Shown: positions 7,881 through 17,344, counted from the first letter of the stretch. The stretch: 41,301 bases of DNA from Bacteroidota bacterium (GCA_024640255.1 JAHEFI010000014.1:1-41301); one strand, 5' to 3'. Numbers and translations are program-made. Notes: a model not told the origin generated them from the letters alone.

Positions 7881-9173
7881 TTAGAAGCTTGGGTCTGCTG
7901 GCGTATTTGGATTACCATCTCTTTCCTTAAATGGATAAGGGAAGAAATTACGCTTTCTTTCTGTTGTTGCTCTTCCAAATCTACGCATGTCTTCTAATTT
8001 TAAACCAGACATAAACAATTCAATACATCTATTTCTGTATATCTCTGTTAAAATAGCATCAGCAGTAGAAGCAGTTGATGCAGTTAAATTTGCACCCACT
8101 TTAAATGGATCAGCAGCAGCAGTTTTAGTTATTACTTTGTTTAATTCAGTTAAAGCAGCAGTTAAATTTCCTGTTCTTGCATTGGCTTCCGCTTTGATTA
8201 AAGTAATCTCACTTGGCAAATACAAAGGAATAGCTGCAGTTGTTGCATTGTAGAAACCATTGATTCTAAATCTTGGCGCTACCGTTGCATTGATAGAAGT
8301 ATAAAAAGCTATACGACCATCAGCAGCTACTGGTGCTAAATCTGCTGGTAAACCAAAAGTAGAATCCTTAGGTTGGTAAACGTTGTTGGTTGCAGTTGCT
8401 ACAGTAAAAATAGGATTGGTACTTACTGCATCGTAGTTGAAAGTAGACTTCTTAGTAAGGTCTACTAAATTAGCTGCAGTTAAAGCATCCGCATTTTTAC
8501 CAGAGAACAATAAGTATCTAGCTTTTAATGCATACAAAGTATTTACATAATCAATACCTGCAACAGCATCAGATACATAGCTTGCACTAATGGCATTAGC
8601 ACTAATTTTACCTAAAGCATAATCGATTGTTGCAATTGCTTTTGCAAAACCATCAGCTCTGTCAATAAAAGTTGCATTAGTACCAACAGTTCCAGGAACT
8701 TTTTCCCATAACATGCTCATACTTCCAATGGCCATAGCTTTTAAAATAGAAGCATGTGCAATTAAACCACTTGCATAGGCTTTATCGTTTAATGCTTCAG
8801 CTGCAGTAATTACAGAATTGGCATCATAGATAACTTTATTGGAGTTAGTCCAGATATTACCCAATACTGTATTGGTTGCATCCACACTAGATCCTCCTTT
8901 ACTAAATTGAAACTCTGCAGTGTTACCAGAGTTCATAAGTATTACTTCATTGGTAGTAAAAGCATTAGCTGTTACTACACCATATACAACACTAGCACCT
9001 CCCAAAGCAAATGTTCTTTGGTTGCCTATGTTTACTCCCACTAAGCCTCTTGCAGAACTAAATACTTGATCTGTAGTTGGGGCATTGGGGTTGACGAATT
9101 CTTTCTTACAGCTGGTCAAACTTACTATCCCCAGCAAGAAAGCGCTTTGAATGATATATTGAATCTTTTTCAT
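7881..9173 (-). CDS. SusD/RagB-family outer-membrane lipoprotein
   Basis: This 430-residue lipoprotein has a signal peptide ending in LTSC (Cys about residue 22), so it should be lipidated and displayed at the cell surface as the lid of the adjacent SusC channel. The C-terminal LPSEITLIKAEANARTGNLT and the segment EIYRNRCIELFMSGLKLEDM (followed by RRFGR) are typical SusD-family endings. It is short for the family (often 480-600). The ATG at 9173 is preferred over TTG 9179. It lies 25 bases after susC and 21 bases before murQ, all minus strand. SusD-like proteins bind the glycan or peptide to be imported; the murQ linkage suggests an amino-sugar or muropeptide ligand, which is inference. Confidence 0.92.
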   Translation of the reverse strand: MKKIQYIIQSAFLLGIVSLTSCKKEFVNPNAPTTDQVFSSARGLVGVNIGNQRTFALGGASVVYGVVTANAFTTNEVILMNSGNTAEFQFSKGGSSVDATNTVLGNIWTNSNKVIYDANSVITAAEALNDKAYASGLIAHASILKAMAIGSMSMLWEKVPGTVGTNATFIDRADGFAKAIATIDYALGKISANAISASYVSDAVAGIDYVNTLYALKARYLLFSGKNADALTAANLVDLTKKSTFNYDAVSTNPIFTVATATNNVYQPKDSTFGLPADLAPVAADGRIAFYTSINATVAPRFRINGFYNATTAAIPLYLPSEITLIKAEANARTGNLTAALTELNKVITKTAAADPFKVGANLTASTASTADAILTEIYRNRCIELFMSGLKLEDMRRFGRATTERKRNFFPYPFKERDGNPNTPADPSF

Positions 9174-9198
9174 AGTCAATTATTTTTTTAATGATGGA

Positions 9199-12100
9199 TT
9201 AGAAATCAGCTTTGATACCAAAACTGAATGTACGTGGGATAGGAGTTGCACCAAAATCGATTCCTCTTAAAATAGTGCTTTGTCCACCAGAGTTTACTTC
9301 TGGATCATATCCGTTGTACTTATCCCATGAAATAAGATTTCTTCCACTGAAGTTGATGCTTAAGTTATTTGCAAATGCAACTTTACCTAAGTTATAGCTA
9401 AGTGATAATTCACGCAATTTAACATAGTCACCTTTGTCCACTCTCCATTCTTCAATGGCGTAAACACCGCTAATATATCCTCTAGGAAGGAAACCTTGTT
9501 GTTCTTGTTGAGCAACTTTACCATTACCTACACCTTGACGTGTTCTGAAGTCTGCATTAAATACATCTACTCCATGAACCATATCAATTTGTGCTCTAAA
9601 TGACCATTTTTTATAAGAAACTTCATTTACCCAGTTTGCTGTGTATTTAGGATTTGGATTACCAATAACTTTTCTTAATACTGTTCCAGTTGGTAAACCT
9701 GCTGCATCTTTTGTTTCAGTTGGTGCTGTTACAGAACCTTGTGTACCTTTTGCAGTTTGTGGAATACCTGCAGCATTAGTTAATAAGCTGCCATCAGCAT
9801 TTCTAGCAAAATAAGTACCATAGAAAACACCAATTGGTTGTCCTTCAATAATTGCTACTGGAGCTCCCGCATTGGTACTTAATAAAGTCAATGCTTGACC
9901 AATCTTCAATGCTTTATTTTCATTGTGGTTATAGATTGTTGTCATTTCCCATTTCAAATTCTTCGTTTGAACAGGAACTAAACTTAACATTACTTCATAA
10001 CCTTTGTTTTCTAATGAACCAAAGTTGTCTAATAAGCTACTAAAACCATTAGTAGGAGCTAATTGTCTGTTAATTAATAAGTCAGTTACTTTTTTGTTAT
10101 AAACGTTTAAAGTAACATTCACTCTATTATTAAACATACCTAAATCCATACCATATTCTGTTTCAGCTTGTCTTTCTGGTTTTACATTCTCATTGGCTAA
10201 TACTGAACTAGAGTTCAATGCACTTCTGCTCAAGAAAGAGTTAGAAGAATAAGAGTTGAATCTAGAGTATGCACCAATACCAGTTAAGTTTCCACTTTCA
10301 CCATATGCAACACGAACTTTTAATAAGTCAACAAACTTTTTAATGCCTAAGCTATTAAAGAATTCAGTACTAGAAATTACATAGCTGGCACTAGCTTTAG
10401 AATAGGTTTGGTTTCTTTGATTTTTACCAAACACACTAGAACCATCTCTTCTAACTGCACCAGTCAAGAAGAAGTTATTTCTGTATTTGAAATTTTGTTG
10501 AACATAAGTACCCGTTACAGAAATTTCACTTCTATCATCAACGCCAGGTAAAACAGTACTAGCACCGTTTACTGTTTGAATAAAAGGAGCGAAACCTCTT
10601 CCTTGTAACAATACATAATTGTTTTTCTCATATTGTTGAGAGAATCCCACTTGTGTAGTAGATACTAAATCGTTTGTAATATTTACATTATAGTTAGCAC
10701 TTACATCGTGGTTAATTTGGAAGAAGCTATTTGTAGAAGCACTCGCATAACCATTTTGTGTAGGATCTAATGTTAAACCACCACCATAGAATGCAGGGTT
10801 TGCATTGTATGCATAAGGAGGAATATAAGTAGTACCATTTTGAGCGTAGTTATCAATACCCATTACATAATCTACAGTAAGATTTTTGATAGGCTTCATT
10901 TTTACACCAAAGTTGGAAATGATACGACTAGTTGATTGTTTTTGCTTAATATCTTCAATTACAGATACTGGGTTAATTCTACCTCTTTCACCCACTGCTT
11001 TGATATTACCATTCGCATCTCTTGTCCATATATCATGGAAGTTACCAATGATAGTTACAGAGTTAGTAGGAGAGAAGAAAGATTGTCCATCAGGTTTTTC
11101 ATTAGCACTTGAGTTAGTGTAATTCAAACCTAAGCTCATGCTTAACCATTTGTTAATAGTTTGATCAATATTTGATCTAAAGCTAAATCTTTGGAAATCT
11201 GTATTCTTGATAATACCTTGGTTCATAAAATAAGAACCACCAAAATAGTATTTGGTTTTATCTGTACCACCGCTAATAGAGATAGTATTATCTGTACCTG
11301 CTGCAGTTCTGAAAATATAATCTTGATAATCATATCTTGTTACTGCAGTGGTGGTTGTAGCAAAAGGAGCAGTAATGATATCCTGTGTTAAAGCACCAAC
11401 ACCATCTGTAGGGCCACCAAATTTAACAGGTGATTGGTTTACCTCTAATTTCTTTCTTAATGAACTACTTGTGTATGTAGAAGAGAAAGATACTTTAGCA
11501 GCACCAGTTTTACCTCTTTTAGTAAAGATTTGAATAACACCCGCATTGGCTCTACTACCATAAGTAGCAGCAGCTGCAGCACCATTCAATACCTCCACTC
11601 TTTCAATATCTGCTGGGTTAATATCCACCATTCTACTTTGACCGATAGTTCCTACAAAGTTTCCACCATCATAGTTTGCTGAAGTATTGGTTACTCTGTT
11701 TGTAGCGTTGTTAATGATAACACCATCTACAATGTATAAAGGTTCTGATGAAGATAATACAGAACTAATACCTCTTAATCTTACAGAGATACCACCTGCA
11801 GGGTCACCACTGTTTTGACTAATTTGCGCACCCGCAGTTTTACCTTGTAATGCAGCTAAGATATTACTTGTAGCACCTTTGTTTAAATCTTCTGCATTCA
11901 CAGAACTAACATAACTTCCTAATTGTCTTTTGGTAGTACCGGCAGATGTACCTGTTACCACTACTTCGTCTAATTTGGAATATTGCTCTGTTAAAACAAT
12001 AGAAATTCCTTTAGTAGTTCCTTTTGGATCTACTAAAATATCTTGGCTTTTAAAGCCAACACCTGATGCAGTAATAGTGAATGCACTATTAGCATTATGT

Positions 12101-12315
12101 GTTAAAGAGAAATTACCATTATTATCCGTATTGGTACCTTTTTTCGTACCCTTGATAACAATAGAAATTCCCTCAATGGCACTATTGTCTTTTTGATTCG
12201 TGACTTTACCAGTAATGGCAACCTGTGCTATACTTGAAAATCCAAATGCCGACAACAGTGTTAAAACCATCATAAGCCTTGTTAGCAAAGGCTTTTTTGT
12301 TTTTTGTAGTTTCAT
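9199..12315 (-). CDS. SusC/RagA-family TonB-linked outer-membrane transporter
   Basis: This 1038-residue protein has a signal peptide (about residues 1-30, ending near SIAQV), a carboxypeptidase-regulatory-like domain (AITGKVTNQKDNSAIEG to about residue 110), a TonB-interaction stretch LDEVVVTG, a plug domain (about 125-240, including EPLYIVDGVIINNATN and the plug end RVEVLNGAAAAATYGSRANA), and a long barrel ending in the aromatic pattern SFGIKADF. It should import a substrate, captured with the SusD-like partner, into the periplasm using TonB energy. It starts 16 bases after the deoR stop. Substrate cannot be read directly; context points to peptidoglycan-derived sugars rather than starch. 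Confidence 0.95.
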   Translation of the reverse strand: MKLQKTKKPLLTRLMMVLTLLSAFGFSSIAQVAITGKVTNQKDNSAIEGISIVIKGTKKGTNTDNNGNFSLTHNANSAFTITASGVGFKSQDILVDPKGTTKGISIVLTEQYSKLDEVVVTGTSAGTTKRQLGSYVSSVNAEDLNKGATSNILAALQGKTAGAQISQNSGDPAGGISVRLRGISSVLSSSEPLYIVDGVIINNATNRVTNTSANYDGGNFVGTIGQSRMVDINPADIERVEVLNGAAAAATYGSRANAGVIQIFTKRGKTGAAKVSFSSTYTSSSLRKKLEVNQSPVKFGGPTDGVGALTQDIITAPFATTTTAVTRYDYQDYIFRTAAGTDNTISISGGTDKTKYYFGGSYFMNQGIIKNTDFQRFSFRSNIDQTINKWLSMSLGLNYTNSSANEKPDGQSFFSPTNSVTIIGNFHDIWTRDANGNIKAVGERGRINPVSVIEDIKQKQSTSRIISNFGVKMKPIKNLTVDYVMGIDNYAQNGTTYIPPYAYNANPAFYGGGLTLDPTQNGYASASTNSFFQINHDVSANYNVNITNDLVSTTQVGFSQQYEKNNYVLLQGRGFAPFIQTVNGASTVLPGVDDRSEISVTGTYVQQNFKYRNNFFLTGAVRRDGSSVFGKNQRNQTYSKASASYVISSTEFFNSLGIKKFVDLLKVRVAYGESGNLTGIGAYSRFNSYSSNSFLSRSALNSSSVLANENVKPERQAETEYGMDLGMFNNRVNVTLNVYNKKVTDLLINRQLAPTNGFSSLLDNFGSLENKGYEVMLSLVPVQTKNLKWEMTTIYNHNENKALKIGQALTLLSTNAGAPVAIIEGQPIGVFYGTYFARNADGSLLTNAAGIPQTAKGTQGSVTAPTETKDAAGLPTGTVLRKVIGNPNPKYTANWVNEVSYKKWSFRAQIDMVHGVDVFNADFRTRQGVGNGKVAQQEQQGFLPRGYISGVYAIEEWRVDKGDYVKLRELSLSYNLGKVAFANNLSINFSGRNLISWDKYNGYDPEVNSGGQSTILRGIDFGATPIPRTFSFGIKADF

Positions 12316-12331
12316 AACTGTGTTTTAATTA

Positions 12332-13078
12332 TTAATAGATGATAATTCCGTGTTGTTTATAAGGAGCCAATAGGGGATCATTCGGATCCAATTCTGTGAT
12401 GAGAATATCTATCTCATCTAAATTGGCAACTTTGATTTTTTGTTGAGAGTTTAATTTCTCAGAGATACCAATACAAACTGTTTTCTTGGATGCTTTAATC
12501 ATCGCTTTTTTGATTTGCACTACTTCCCAATCGTTTTCACTTAATCCAAATTGTGTATCCATAGAGTTAATACCCATAATACATAAATCAGCTTGTATAG
12601 ATTCAATAGCTTGCACAGCGCTTGCTCCCGTTGCTAACATTGATTCTTTGGCAATCTTATCTCCAATCATTACCACTTCAATGCTAGGGTGATGTGCAAA
12701 TTCAATAGCAGCATTTAAACTACAAGTAAAAAAAGTGGCGTTTAAATGTTGATCCAAGGATTTTGCAAATTCTAAAATGGAAGTACCGCCTGATGTTAAA
12801 ATGTACATTCCGTTTTGAACTAAGGCTGCGGTTTTTTTAGCAATAATATTTTTGTGTTCAATATTATATACCATCTCTCTATCAAAAGCAGTATGAAAGG
12901 ATTTGCTTAATGCGCCACCATGTACTTTGATTAATTTACCTTCTTGAGAGAGTTCTTGTAAGTCTCTTCTAACAGTATCATCAGATACACTCATCTTGCT
13001 GCTTAAATCCGCACATAATACTTTATTATGCAGATTTAACTGATGCAATATGTATTCCTGACGTTCTTGCTTAAGCAT
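12332..13078 (-). CDS. DeoR/GlpR-family transcriptional regulator
   Basis: This 248-residue cytoplasmic regulator opens MLKQERQEYILHQL, then has a DeoR-type helix-turn-helix, LCADLSSKMSVSDDTVRRDL (about residues 21-40), followed by the family's GKLIKVHGGAL. The C-terminal DeoRC sensor domain (about 75-235) resembles a sugar-phosphate isomerase fold and includes LTSGGTSILEFAKSL and a KKAMIKASKKTVCIGISEKL segment; such domains usually bind phosphosugars. The usual D-x-G-T-T motif reads TSGGTS here. It is the first gene of the operon with susC, susD and murQ. An inverted repeat lies between its start codon and about 40 bases upstream. A MurNAc-6-phosphate or GlcNAc-6-phosphate effector is a reasonable guess only. 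Confidence 0.93.
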   Translation of the reverse strand: MLKQERQEYILHQLNLHNKVLCADLSSKMSVSDDTVRRDLQELSQEGKLIKVHGGALSKSFHTAFDREMVYNIEHKNIIAKKTAALVQNGMYILTSGGTSILEFAKSLDQHLNATFFTCSLNAAIEFAHHPSIEVVMIGDKIAKESMLATGASAVQAIESIQADLCIMGINSMDTQFGLSENDWEVVQIKKAMIKASKKTVCIGISEKLNSQQKIKVANLDEIDILITELDPNDPLLAPYKQHGIIIY

Positions 13079-13119
13079 TTTGCGGTTTTAACAATTCAAA
13101 TTATGCAAAATACCGCAAA
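13079..13119. promoter_or_regulatory. Inverted repeat at the deoR operon promoter (possible operator)
   Basis: TTTGCGGT at 13079-13086 and its exact complement ACCGCAAA at 13112-13119 face each other with centres 33 bases apart, about three helical turns. The left arm touches the deoR start codon; the right arm overlaps a weak minus-strand -7-like TATTTTG. Spacing and position suit a DNA-looping or dimeric autoregulator, but binding is inferred. Confidence 0.45.
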
Positions 13120-13165
13120 TACGAACATCTGTTAATAAATAGGGTTAAAATGTGCAATTCTGCCT

Positions 13166-14437
13166 TTAAGCCCCCGCTAAAGTCTTCAATGCTTTTACAA
13201 ATTGGTCTAATTCTTGGGTAGTGGTATACACATTAGGCGTAATTCTACAGCCACGAATATTGGCGTAGTCTATGGCAACAGTGAATATCTTAAACTCCTT
13301 CATTAATCTTTGTGCTAAATCGCCAGGAGCAATACCTTCTATACCTACATTGGCAATACCGCAACTTCTTGAAGCATCTGCAGGCGTATTCACTATAATC
13401 TTTGGAATATTACGCACTTTTTCTGACCAGTATAATTGCAAGTATCTTAATCTTGCTTCCTTGCGTTCATGTCCAACCATTTCATAGTAATCAATAGAAT
13501 CGTTAATAGTTAAATCGGTATGAACAGGGTGGGTACCCACATGGTTTAATCTTTTGATTTTATTTTTTTGTTTTTCACCATCAGCAAGTAATGGCCATAC
13601 ATTTTCAATACGCGTTTTATTTACGTATAAAATACCTGCACCTAATGGAACACTTAACCATTTGTGTAAGGATGCTGCATAATAATCACAATGTAAATCT
13701 TCAATGCGATATTGAATATGTGCAAATGCATGTGCTCCATCCACCATTACTTGAACGCCGTGTTGATGAGCCATGTCACAGATTTTTCTGATCGGTAAGA
13801 TTTGACCAGAAATATTAATCATATGACTCACTAAAATCATTTTAGTTTTTGGTGTAATGGCTTTTCTATAAATATCAACAATTTCTTCATCGTCTTTTGG
13901 ATGATTAGGTACGGAGATAATTTTATTCACCACACCATATCTATCTTTTACTTGAACAAACATATCCAACATAGCCCCATAATCTTGTTCAGCCATAATA
14001 GCTTCATCACCTGCGTTCCAATTTTGTCCGCCAATTGCTAAGTCTAATGATTCTGTAGTGTTTCTGGTGATAATTAATTCATCTGCACTACATCCAGCTA
14101 GGGCAGCCAATCTTGCTGCCGCTTTGTTTTTATTATCCCATTGAACAGTGCGCATATAATAAGAACCTTGATAATTAACTTCTTTAATATGCTCAATATA
14201 TTTTTCTAATAAGGGTTGAGGTAAAAAATTATAATAGCCGTTTTCTAAATTAATATAGTCAGGCTTTAATAAATATTGTTTTCTAATCTCTTCCCAGAAG
14301 GCATCATCTTTTGCTAAAATAGTTGCAGGCACAGCAGCTTTTGCTTCAAAGCTTTTTGCTAAAGCACTAAAGCCCAAAGGGGCACCCACTGATGTCATTA
14401 ATACATTCTTGATAAATTGTCTTTTATGCATGGCCAT
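13166..14437 (-). CDS. Exported class V aminotransferase-fold PLP enzyme
   Basis: This 423-residue protein has an N-terminal export signal with HKRQFIKN followed by a moderately hydrophobic stretch and AKA-type cleavage region. KRxFIK resembles a twin-arginine signal with Lys for the first Arg; Tat export would suit an enzyme folded around PLP. The core is a class V aminotransferase/isopenicillin-N-epimerase-like fold: NLENGYYNF near the start, ITRNTTESLDL, VMVDGAHAFAHI (PLP-binding Asp) and AASLHKWLSVPLGAG, whose Lys should form the Schiff base. Reaction and substrate are unknown; epimerase, desulfurase and lyase activities all occur in this family. The start ATG overlaps the stop of the upstream gene (TAATG), so the two are translationally coupled. 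Confidence 0.85.
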   Translation of the reverse strand: MAMHKRQFIKNVLMTSVGAPLGFSALAKSFEAKAAVPATILAKDDAFWEEIRKQYLLKPDYINLENGYYNFLPQPLLEKYIEHIKEVNYQGSYYMRTVQWDNKNKAAARLAALAGCSADELIITRNTTESLDLAIGGQNWNAGDEAIMAEQDYGAMLDMFVQVKDRYGVVNKIISVPNHPKDDEEIVDIYRKAITPKTKMILVSHMINISGQILPIRKICDMAHQHGVQVMVDGAHAFAHIQYRIEDLHCDYYAASLHKWLSVPLGAGILYVNKTRIENVWPLLADGEKQKNKIKRLNHVGTHPVHTDLTINDSIDYYEMVGHERKEARLRYLQLYWSEKVRNIPKIIVNTPADASRSCGIANVGIEGIAPGDLAQRLMKEFKIFTVAIDYANIRGCRITPNVYTTTQELDQFVKALKTLAGA

Positions 14438-16551
14438 TATTTTTTATAATCAATTCTTGAAAGTCCTGCGTCTTCGTTTTTAGAGAACCAACCTTTTCCA
14501 TATTCCAATACATAGAATCTTCCATCAGGTCCAAGTTCTATATCAATAGCACCATTCCATCTATGTGATCCCATAAATGGTTCCATTCTAACAAAATCTC
14601 CTTTGCCATCCATGGTTACTGCTTTGATATATCCTCTCATCCATTCGTACAAGAAAAACTTGCCATCATAATAAGAAGGGTAGCGTGTTGCTGCAGGATA
14701 TAAATCACTGTAGTATACTGGCCCTGCCATGGCTGTTCTACTGCCACTTCCCATACTTGGAAAATCGGTGCCTATACCGTATGGATAATAAATAAAGGCT
14801 GGTTGTGCTGGAGGTAATTCTTTTAATCCGGTATTGTTTCTTGAATTATTGATAGGCTTTTTTGGATCCTGTGTAGGCCCCGTTTTTCCAGTTGCATAAT
14901 CATACATATGATAAGCATAATTATTTCCAATAAAATAAGGCCATCCAAAATTACCTGGTTTTTTTGCTTGGTTTACTTCATCATAACCCTGCGGTCCTCT
15001 AATATCCAAACTATCATTTGGTGCATCAGGTCCCACTTCACCCCAATATAAATAACCATTCTTTTGATCTACAGAAATTCTATATGGGTTGCGATGTCCC
15101 ATGGTATAAATTTCTGGTCTTGTATTAGGTGTTCCTTTAGGGAATAAATTGCCATCTGGAATTTCATAAGTACCATCTTCTTTTACTTTAATACGCAATA
15201 CTTTTCCTCTTAAATCATTGGTATTGCCTGAACCTCTTTGTTCATCATATTGTAAATGTCCTGGTCTATCGTCTAATGGTGCATAACCATGACTTGCATA
15301 TTTTTGATTAGGTTCATCAAATGGGGTAGTGTTATCACCCGTTGAAACAAATAAAGTTTTACCTGGTCCAAATGCAATAGAGCCACCTGTATGACAACAA
15401 ATATCTCTTTGAGAATAAAATTCTAAAACCACTTTTTCTGAACTATTTACAATAGTGTCATTTTCAAATGTGAATCTAGAAAGTCTGTTTACTGATTTAT
15501 CAGCTGGGCTATAAAAAATAAATACATGGTGATTCTTTGCAAAATCAGGATCTGCTTGCATACCTAATAATCCTTCTTCTGCATTAACGCCAGGAGCTTC
15601 TGTTTTATAATATACATTTAAAAAACCTGCTTGTTTTATTTTCTTGGATTCATTATTGTAATAATAAATTTCACCTCTTCTTTGCGCTACTAAAATATCT
15701 AAATTAGGAAGCACTGTTAATTCAGTTGGTTCAAAGAAAGTACCCGTTACTAAATCTGTTTTAGTGAAACCTTTTTCTTCAGGTGCAAATACACTATGTG
15801 CTTTGTTATAGTTACCTGTATTGTCTCCCATGGCATATTGAATACCTCCTAAGATATGTCCTAAGTATAATGGATCTGCATAAGATTCAATGGTATGACC
15901 TAATTCTGTATAGAATACTCGTCCTCCGTCAAACTCATGAAACCAAGCCATTGGATGATTCTTTCCATTCTTGCCGCCCTCATAAGAACTTTCATCTATG
16001 TTTAATAATACTTTAATATCCGAACTAATATTTTTAAAATTATACCATTCGTCTTTTCTTACCCATTCTTTTGGTAATGCTTTAGTTGAAGGATGTGTTG
16101 CATCTGTTACTACTAATTTGGCATCTTGTTGTGCAGGATGACTTTCAAAATATGCACCAACCATTTTTCCATACCATCTCCAATCGTATTCTGCATCGGA
16201 TGCTGCATGAATACCTACAAATCCTCCACCTGATTGAATATATCTTTCTAATGCTATTTCTTCATTGCCACTTAAAATATCTCCAGTAGTTTGTAAAAAC
16301 ACTATGGCTGCATATTTTTTCAAACTATCTTCTTGAAAATAAGCAGCGCTGGTGGTTGTATCTACATCAAATCCATTTTTAGCACCTAAGTCTTGCAATG
16401 CTTTCACGCCAGTTGGAATAGCATCATGGTGAAAGGCTGCTGTTTTTGAAAATACTAAAATGGTTGGTTTGGAACTTCTTTTATTACTGCAAGCAGTTAG
16501 TAATAAAATGGCCATGCTAAAAAGGCCAATAGATTGGATGAGTTTTTTCAT
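14437..16551 (-). CDS. ThuA-domain plus glucose/sorbosone-dehydrogenase-like lipoprotein
   Basis: This 704-residue protein has a lipoprotein signal ending LLTAC (Cys about residue 21). A ThuA-like domain (about 30-245) follows, with SGGGFVGIHAASDAEYDWRW, RKDEWYNF and VFYTELGHT. A six-bladed GSDH-type propeller (about 260-700) contains GSIAFGPGKTLFVSTGDNTT, LRGKVLRIKV and MGHRNPYRISVD, resembling soluble PQQ sugar dehydrogenases. This two-domain fusion is common in Bacteroidota; ThuA is associated with trehalose or other sugar use, and oxidation of an outer carbohydrate is the likely role, though PQQ dependence is not proven by sequence. ATG 16551 is chosen because it gives a proper lipoprotein signal; the longer frame adds 11 charged residues. 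It is translationally coupled to the PLP enzyme. Confidence 0.88.
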   Translation of the reverse strand: MKKLIQSIGLFSMAILLLTACSNKRSSKPTILVFSKTAAFHHDAIPTGVKALQDLGAKNGFDVDTTTSAAYFQEDSLKKYAAIVFLQTTGDILSGNEEIALERYIQSGGGFVGIHAASDAEYDWRWYGKMVGAYFESHPAQQDAKLVVTDATHPSTKALPKEWVRKDEWYNFKNISSDIKVLLNIDESSYEGGKNGKNHPMAWFHEFDGGRVFYTELGHTIESYADPLYLGHILGGIQYAMGDNTGNYNKAHSVFAPEEKGFTKTDLVTGTFFEPTELTVLPNLDILVAQRRGEIYYYNNESKKIKQAGFLNVYYKTEAPGVNAEEGLLGMQADPDFAKNHHVFIFYSPADKSVNRLSRFTFENDTIVNSSEKVVLEFYSQRDICCHTGGSIAFGPGKTLFVSTGDNTTPFDEPNQKYASHGYAPLDDRPGHLQYDEQRGSGNTNDLRGKVLRIKVKEDGTYEIPDGNLFPKGTPNTRPEIYTMGHRNPYRISVDQKNGYLYWGEVGPDAPNDSLDIRGPQGYDEVNQAKKPGNFGWPYFIGNNYAYHMYDYATGKTGPTQDPKKPINNSRNNTGLKELPPAQPAFIYYPYGIGTDFPSMGSGSRTAMAGPVYYSDLYPAATRYPSYYDGKFFLYEWMRGYIKAVTMDGKGDFVRMEPFMGSHRWNGAIDIELGPDGRFYVLEYGKGWFSKNEDAGLSRIDYKK

Positions 16552-16630
16552 ATTGGGAGTTAATTTCCTACTTTTTTGGCGCATATCAAAATAAACTTAA
16601 ATACATTTAGGGTAGAAAAATTCTAATACT

Positions 16631-17344
16631 ATGAGCGACATGCATTTACATTTAGAAGAGCATTTGGAAAGCAGTGATATGCTTTCAGATATTGTTATTG
16701 GAATGAGTGATGGTTTAACAGTCCCTTTTGCATTAGCTGCAGGCTTGAGCGGAGCGGTGAGTGGTAATGTAAGTTTAATATGGATTGCAGGTATTGCAGA
16801 AATTTGTGCGGGTTCTATTGCTATGGGATTGGGTGGCTATTTAGCTGGAAAAACGGAGCAAGACCATTATGCTAGTGAACTAAAACAAGAATATTGGGAA
16901 TTAGAACATAAACGAGAAGTGGAGATAGAGGAAGTGAGAAAAGTATTTTTGGATTGGGGCTTAAGTAAAACAGTTGCCGAAGAAGCTACTCAAGAAATTA
17001 TCAAAGACGATGATCGTTGGGTGGATTTTATGATGAAACATGAACTAGGCTTAACCAAGCCTGATCCTAAAAGAGCGTCTAGAAGTGCATTTAATATTGG
17101 CGTGAGTTATGTGGTTGGAGGATTGATTCCCTTGACACCTTATTTTTTCGTAGACAATGCCCTTAAAGGCTTGGAACTTTCTGCCATGATTACTTTGGTT
17201 TGTTTATTTGTCTTTGGGTATTTTAAAAGTAAATTGACAGGCATTAATCCATGGCTAGGCGGATTGAAAGTGATGATGATTGGCGCTGTAGCAGCAGGTG
17301 CCGCATTTGGTATTGCAAGATTAATTGAAGGAGGACATGCTTAA
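16631..17344 (+). CDS. VIT1/CCC1-family divalent metal transporter
   Basis: This 237-residue inner-membrane protein has the VIT1/CCC1 layout: a first helix with DIVIGMSDGLTVPFALAAGL (about residues 20-39), a second with AEICAGSIAMGLGGYLAGKT, a soluble acidic segment (about 78-140, rich in Glu/Asp: ELEHKREVEIEEVRKVF), and three further C-terminal helices. In plants and yeast these move Fe2+ or Mn2+ out of the cytoplasm; in bacteria iron or manganese detoxification is likely. It is divergent from the ThuA lipoprotein gene with a 79-base gap. TACATTTA at 16602-16609 could be a weak -7 box but lacks a well-spaced TTG. No terminator separates it from the peptidase gene. Confidence 0.92.
   Translation: MSDMHLHLEEHLESSDMLSDIVIGMSDGLTVPFALAAGLSGAVSGNVSLIWIAGIAEICAGSIAMGLGGYLAGKTEQDHYASELKQEYWELEHKREVEIEEVRKVFLDWGLSKTVAEEATQEIIKDDDRWVDFMMKHELGLTKPDPKRASRSAFNIGVSYVVGGLIPLTPYFFVDNALKGLELSAMITLVCLFVFGYFKSKLTGINPWLGGLKVMMIGAVAAGAAFGIARLIEGGHA

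Noticed and set aside
9199..12315. Starch or maltooligosaccharide utilisation locus based on SusC/SusD
   Set aside because: No amylase, glucosidase or SusE/SusF gene is nearby; the linked genes are deoR and murQ.
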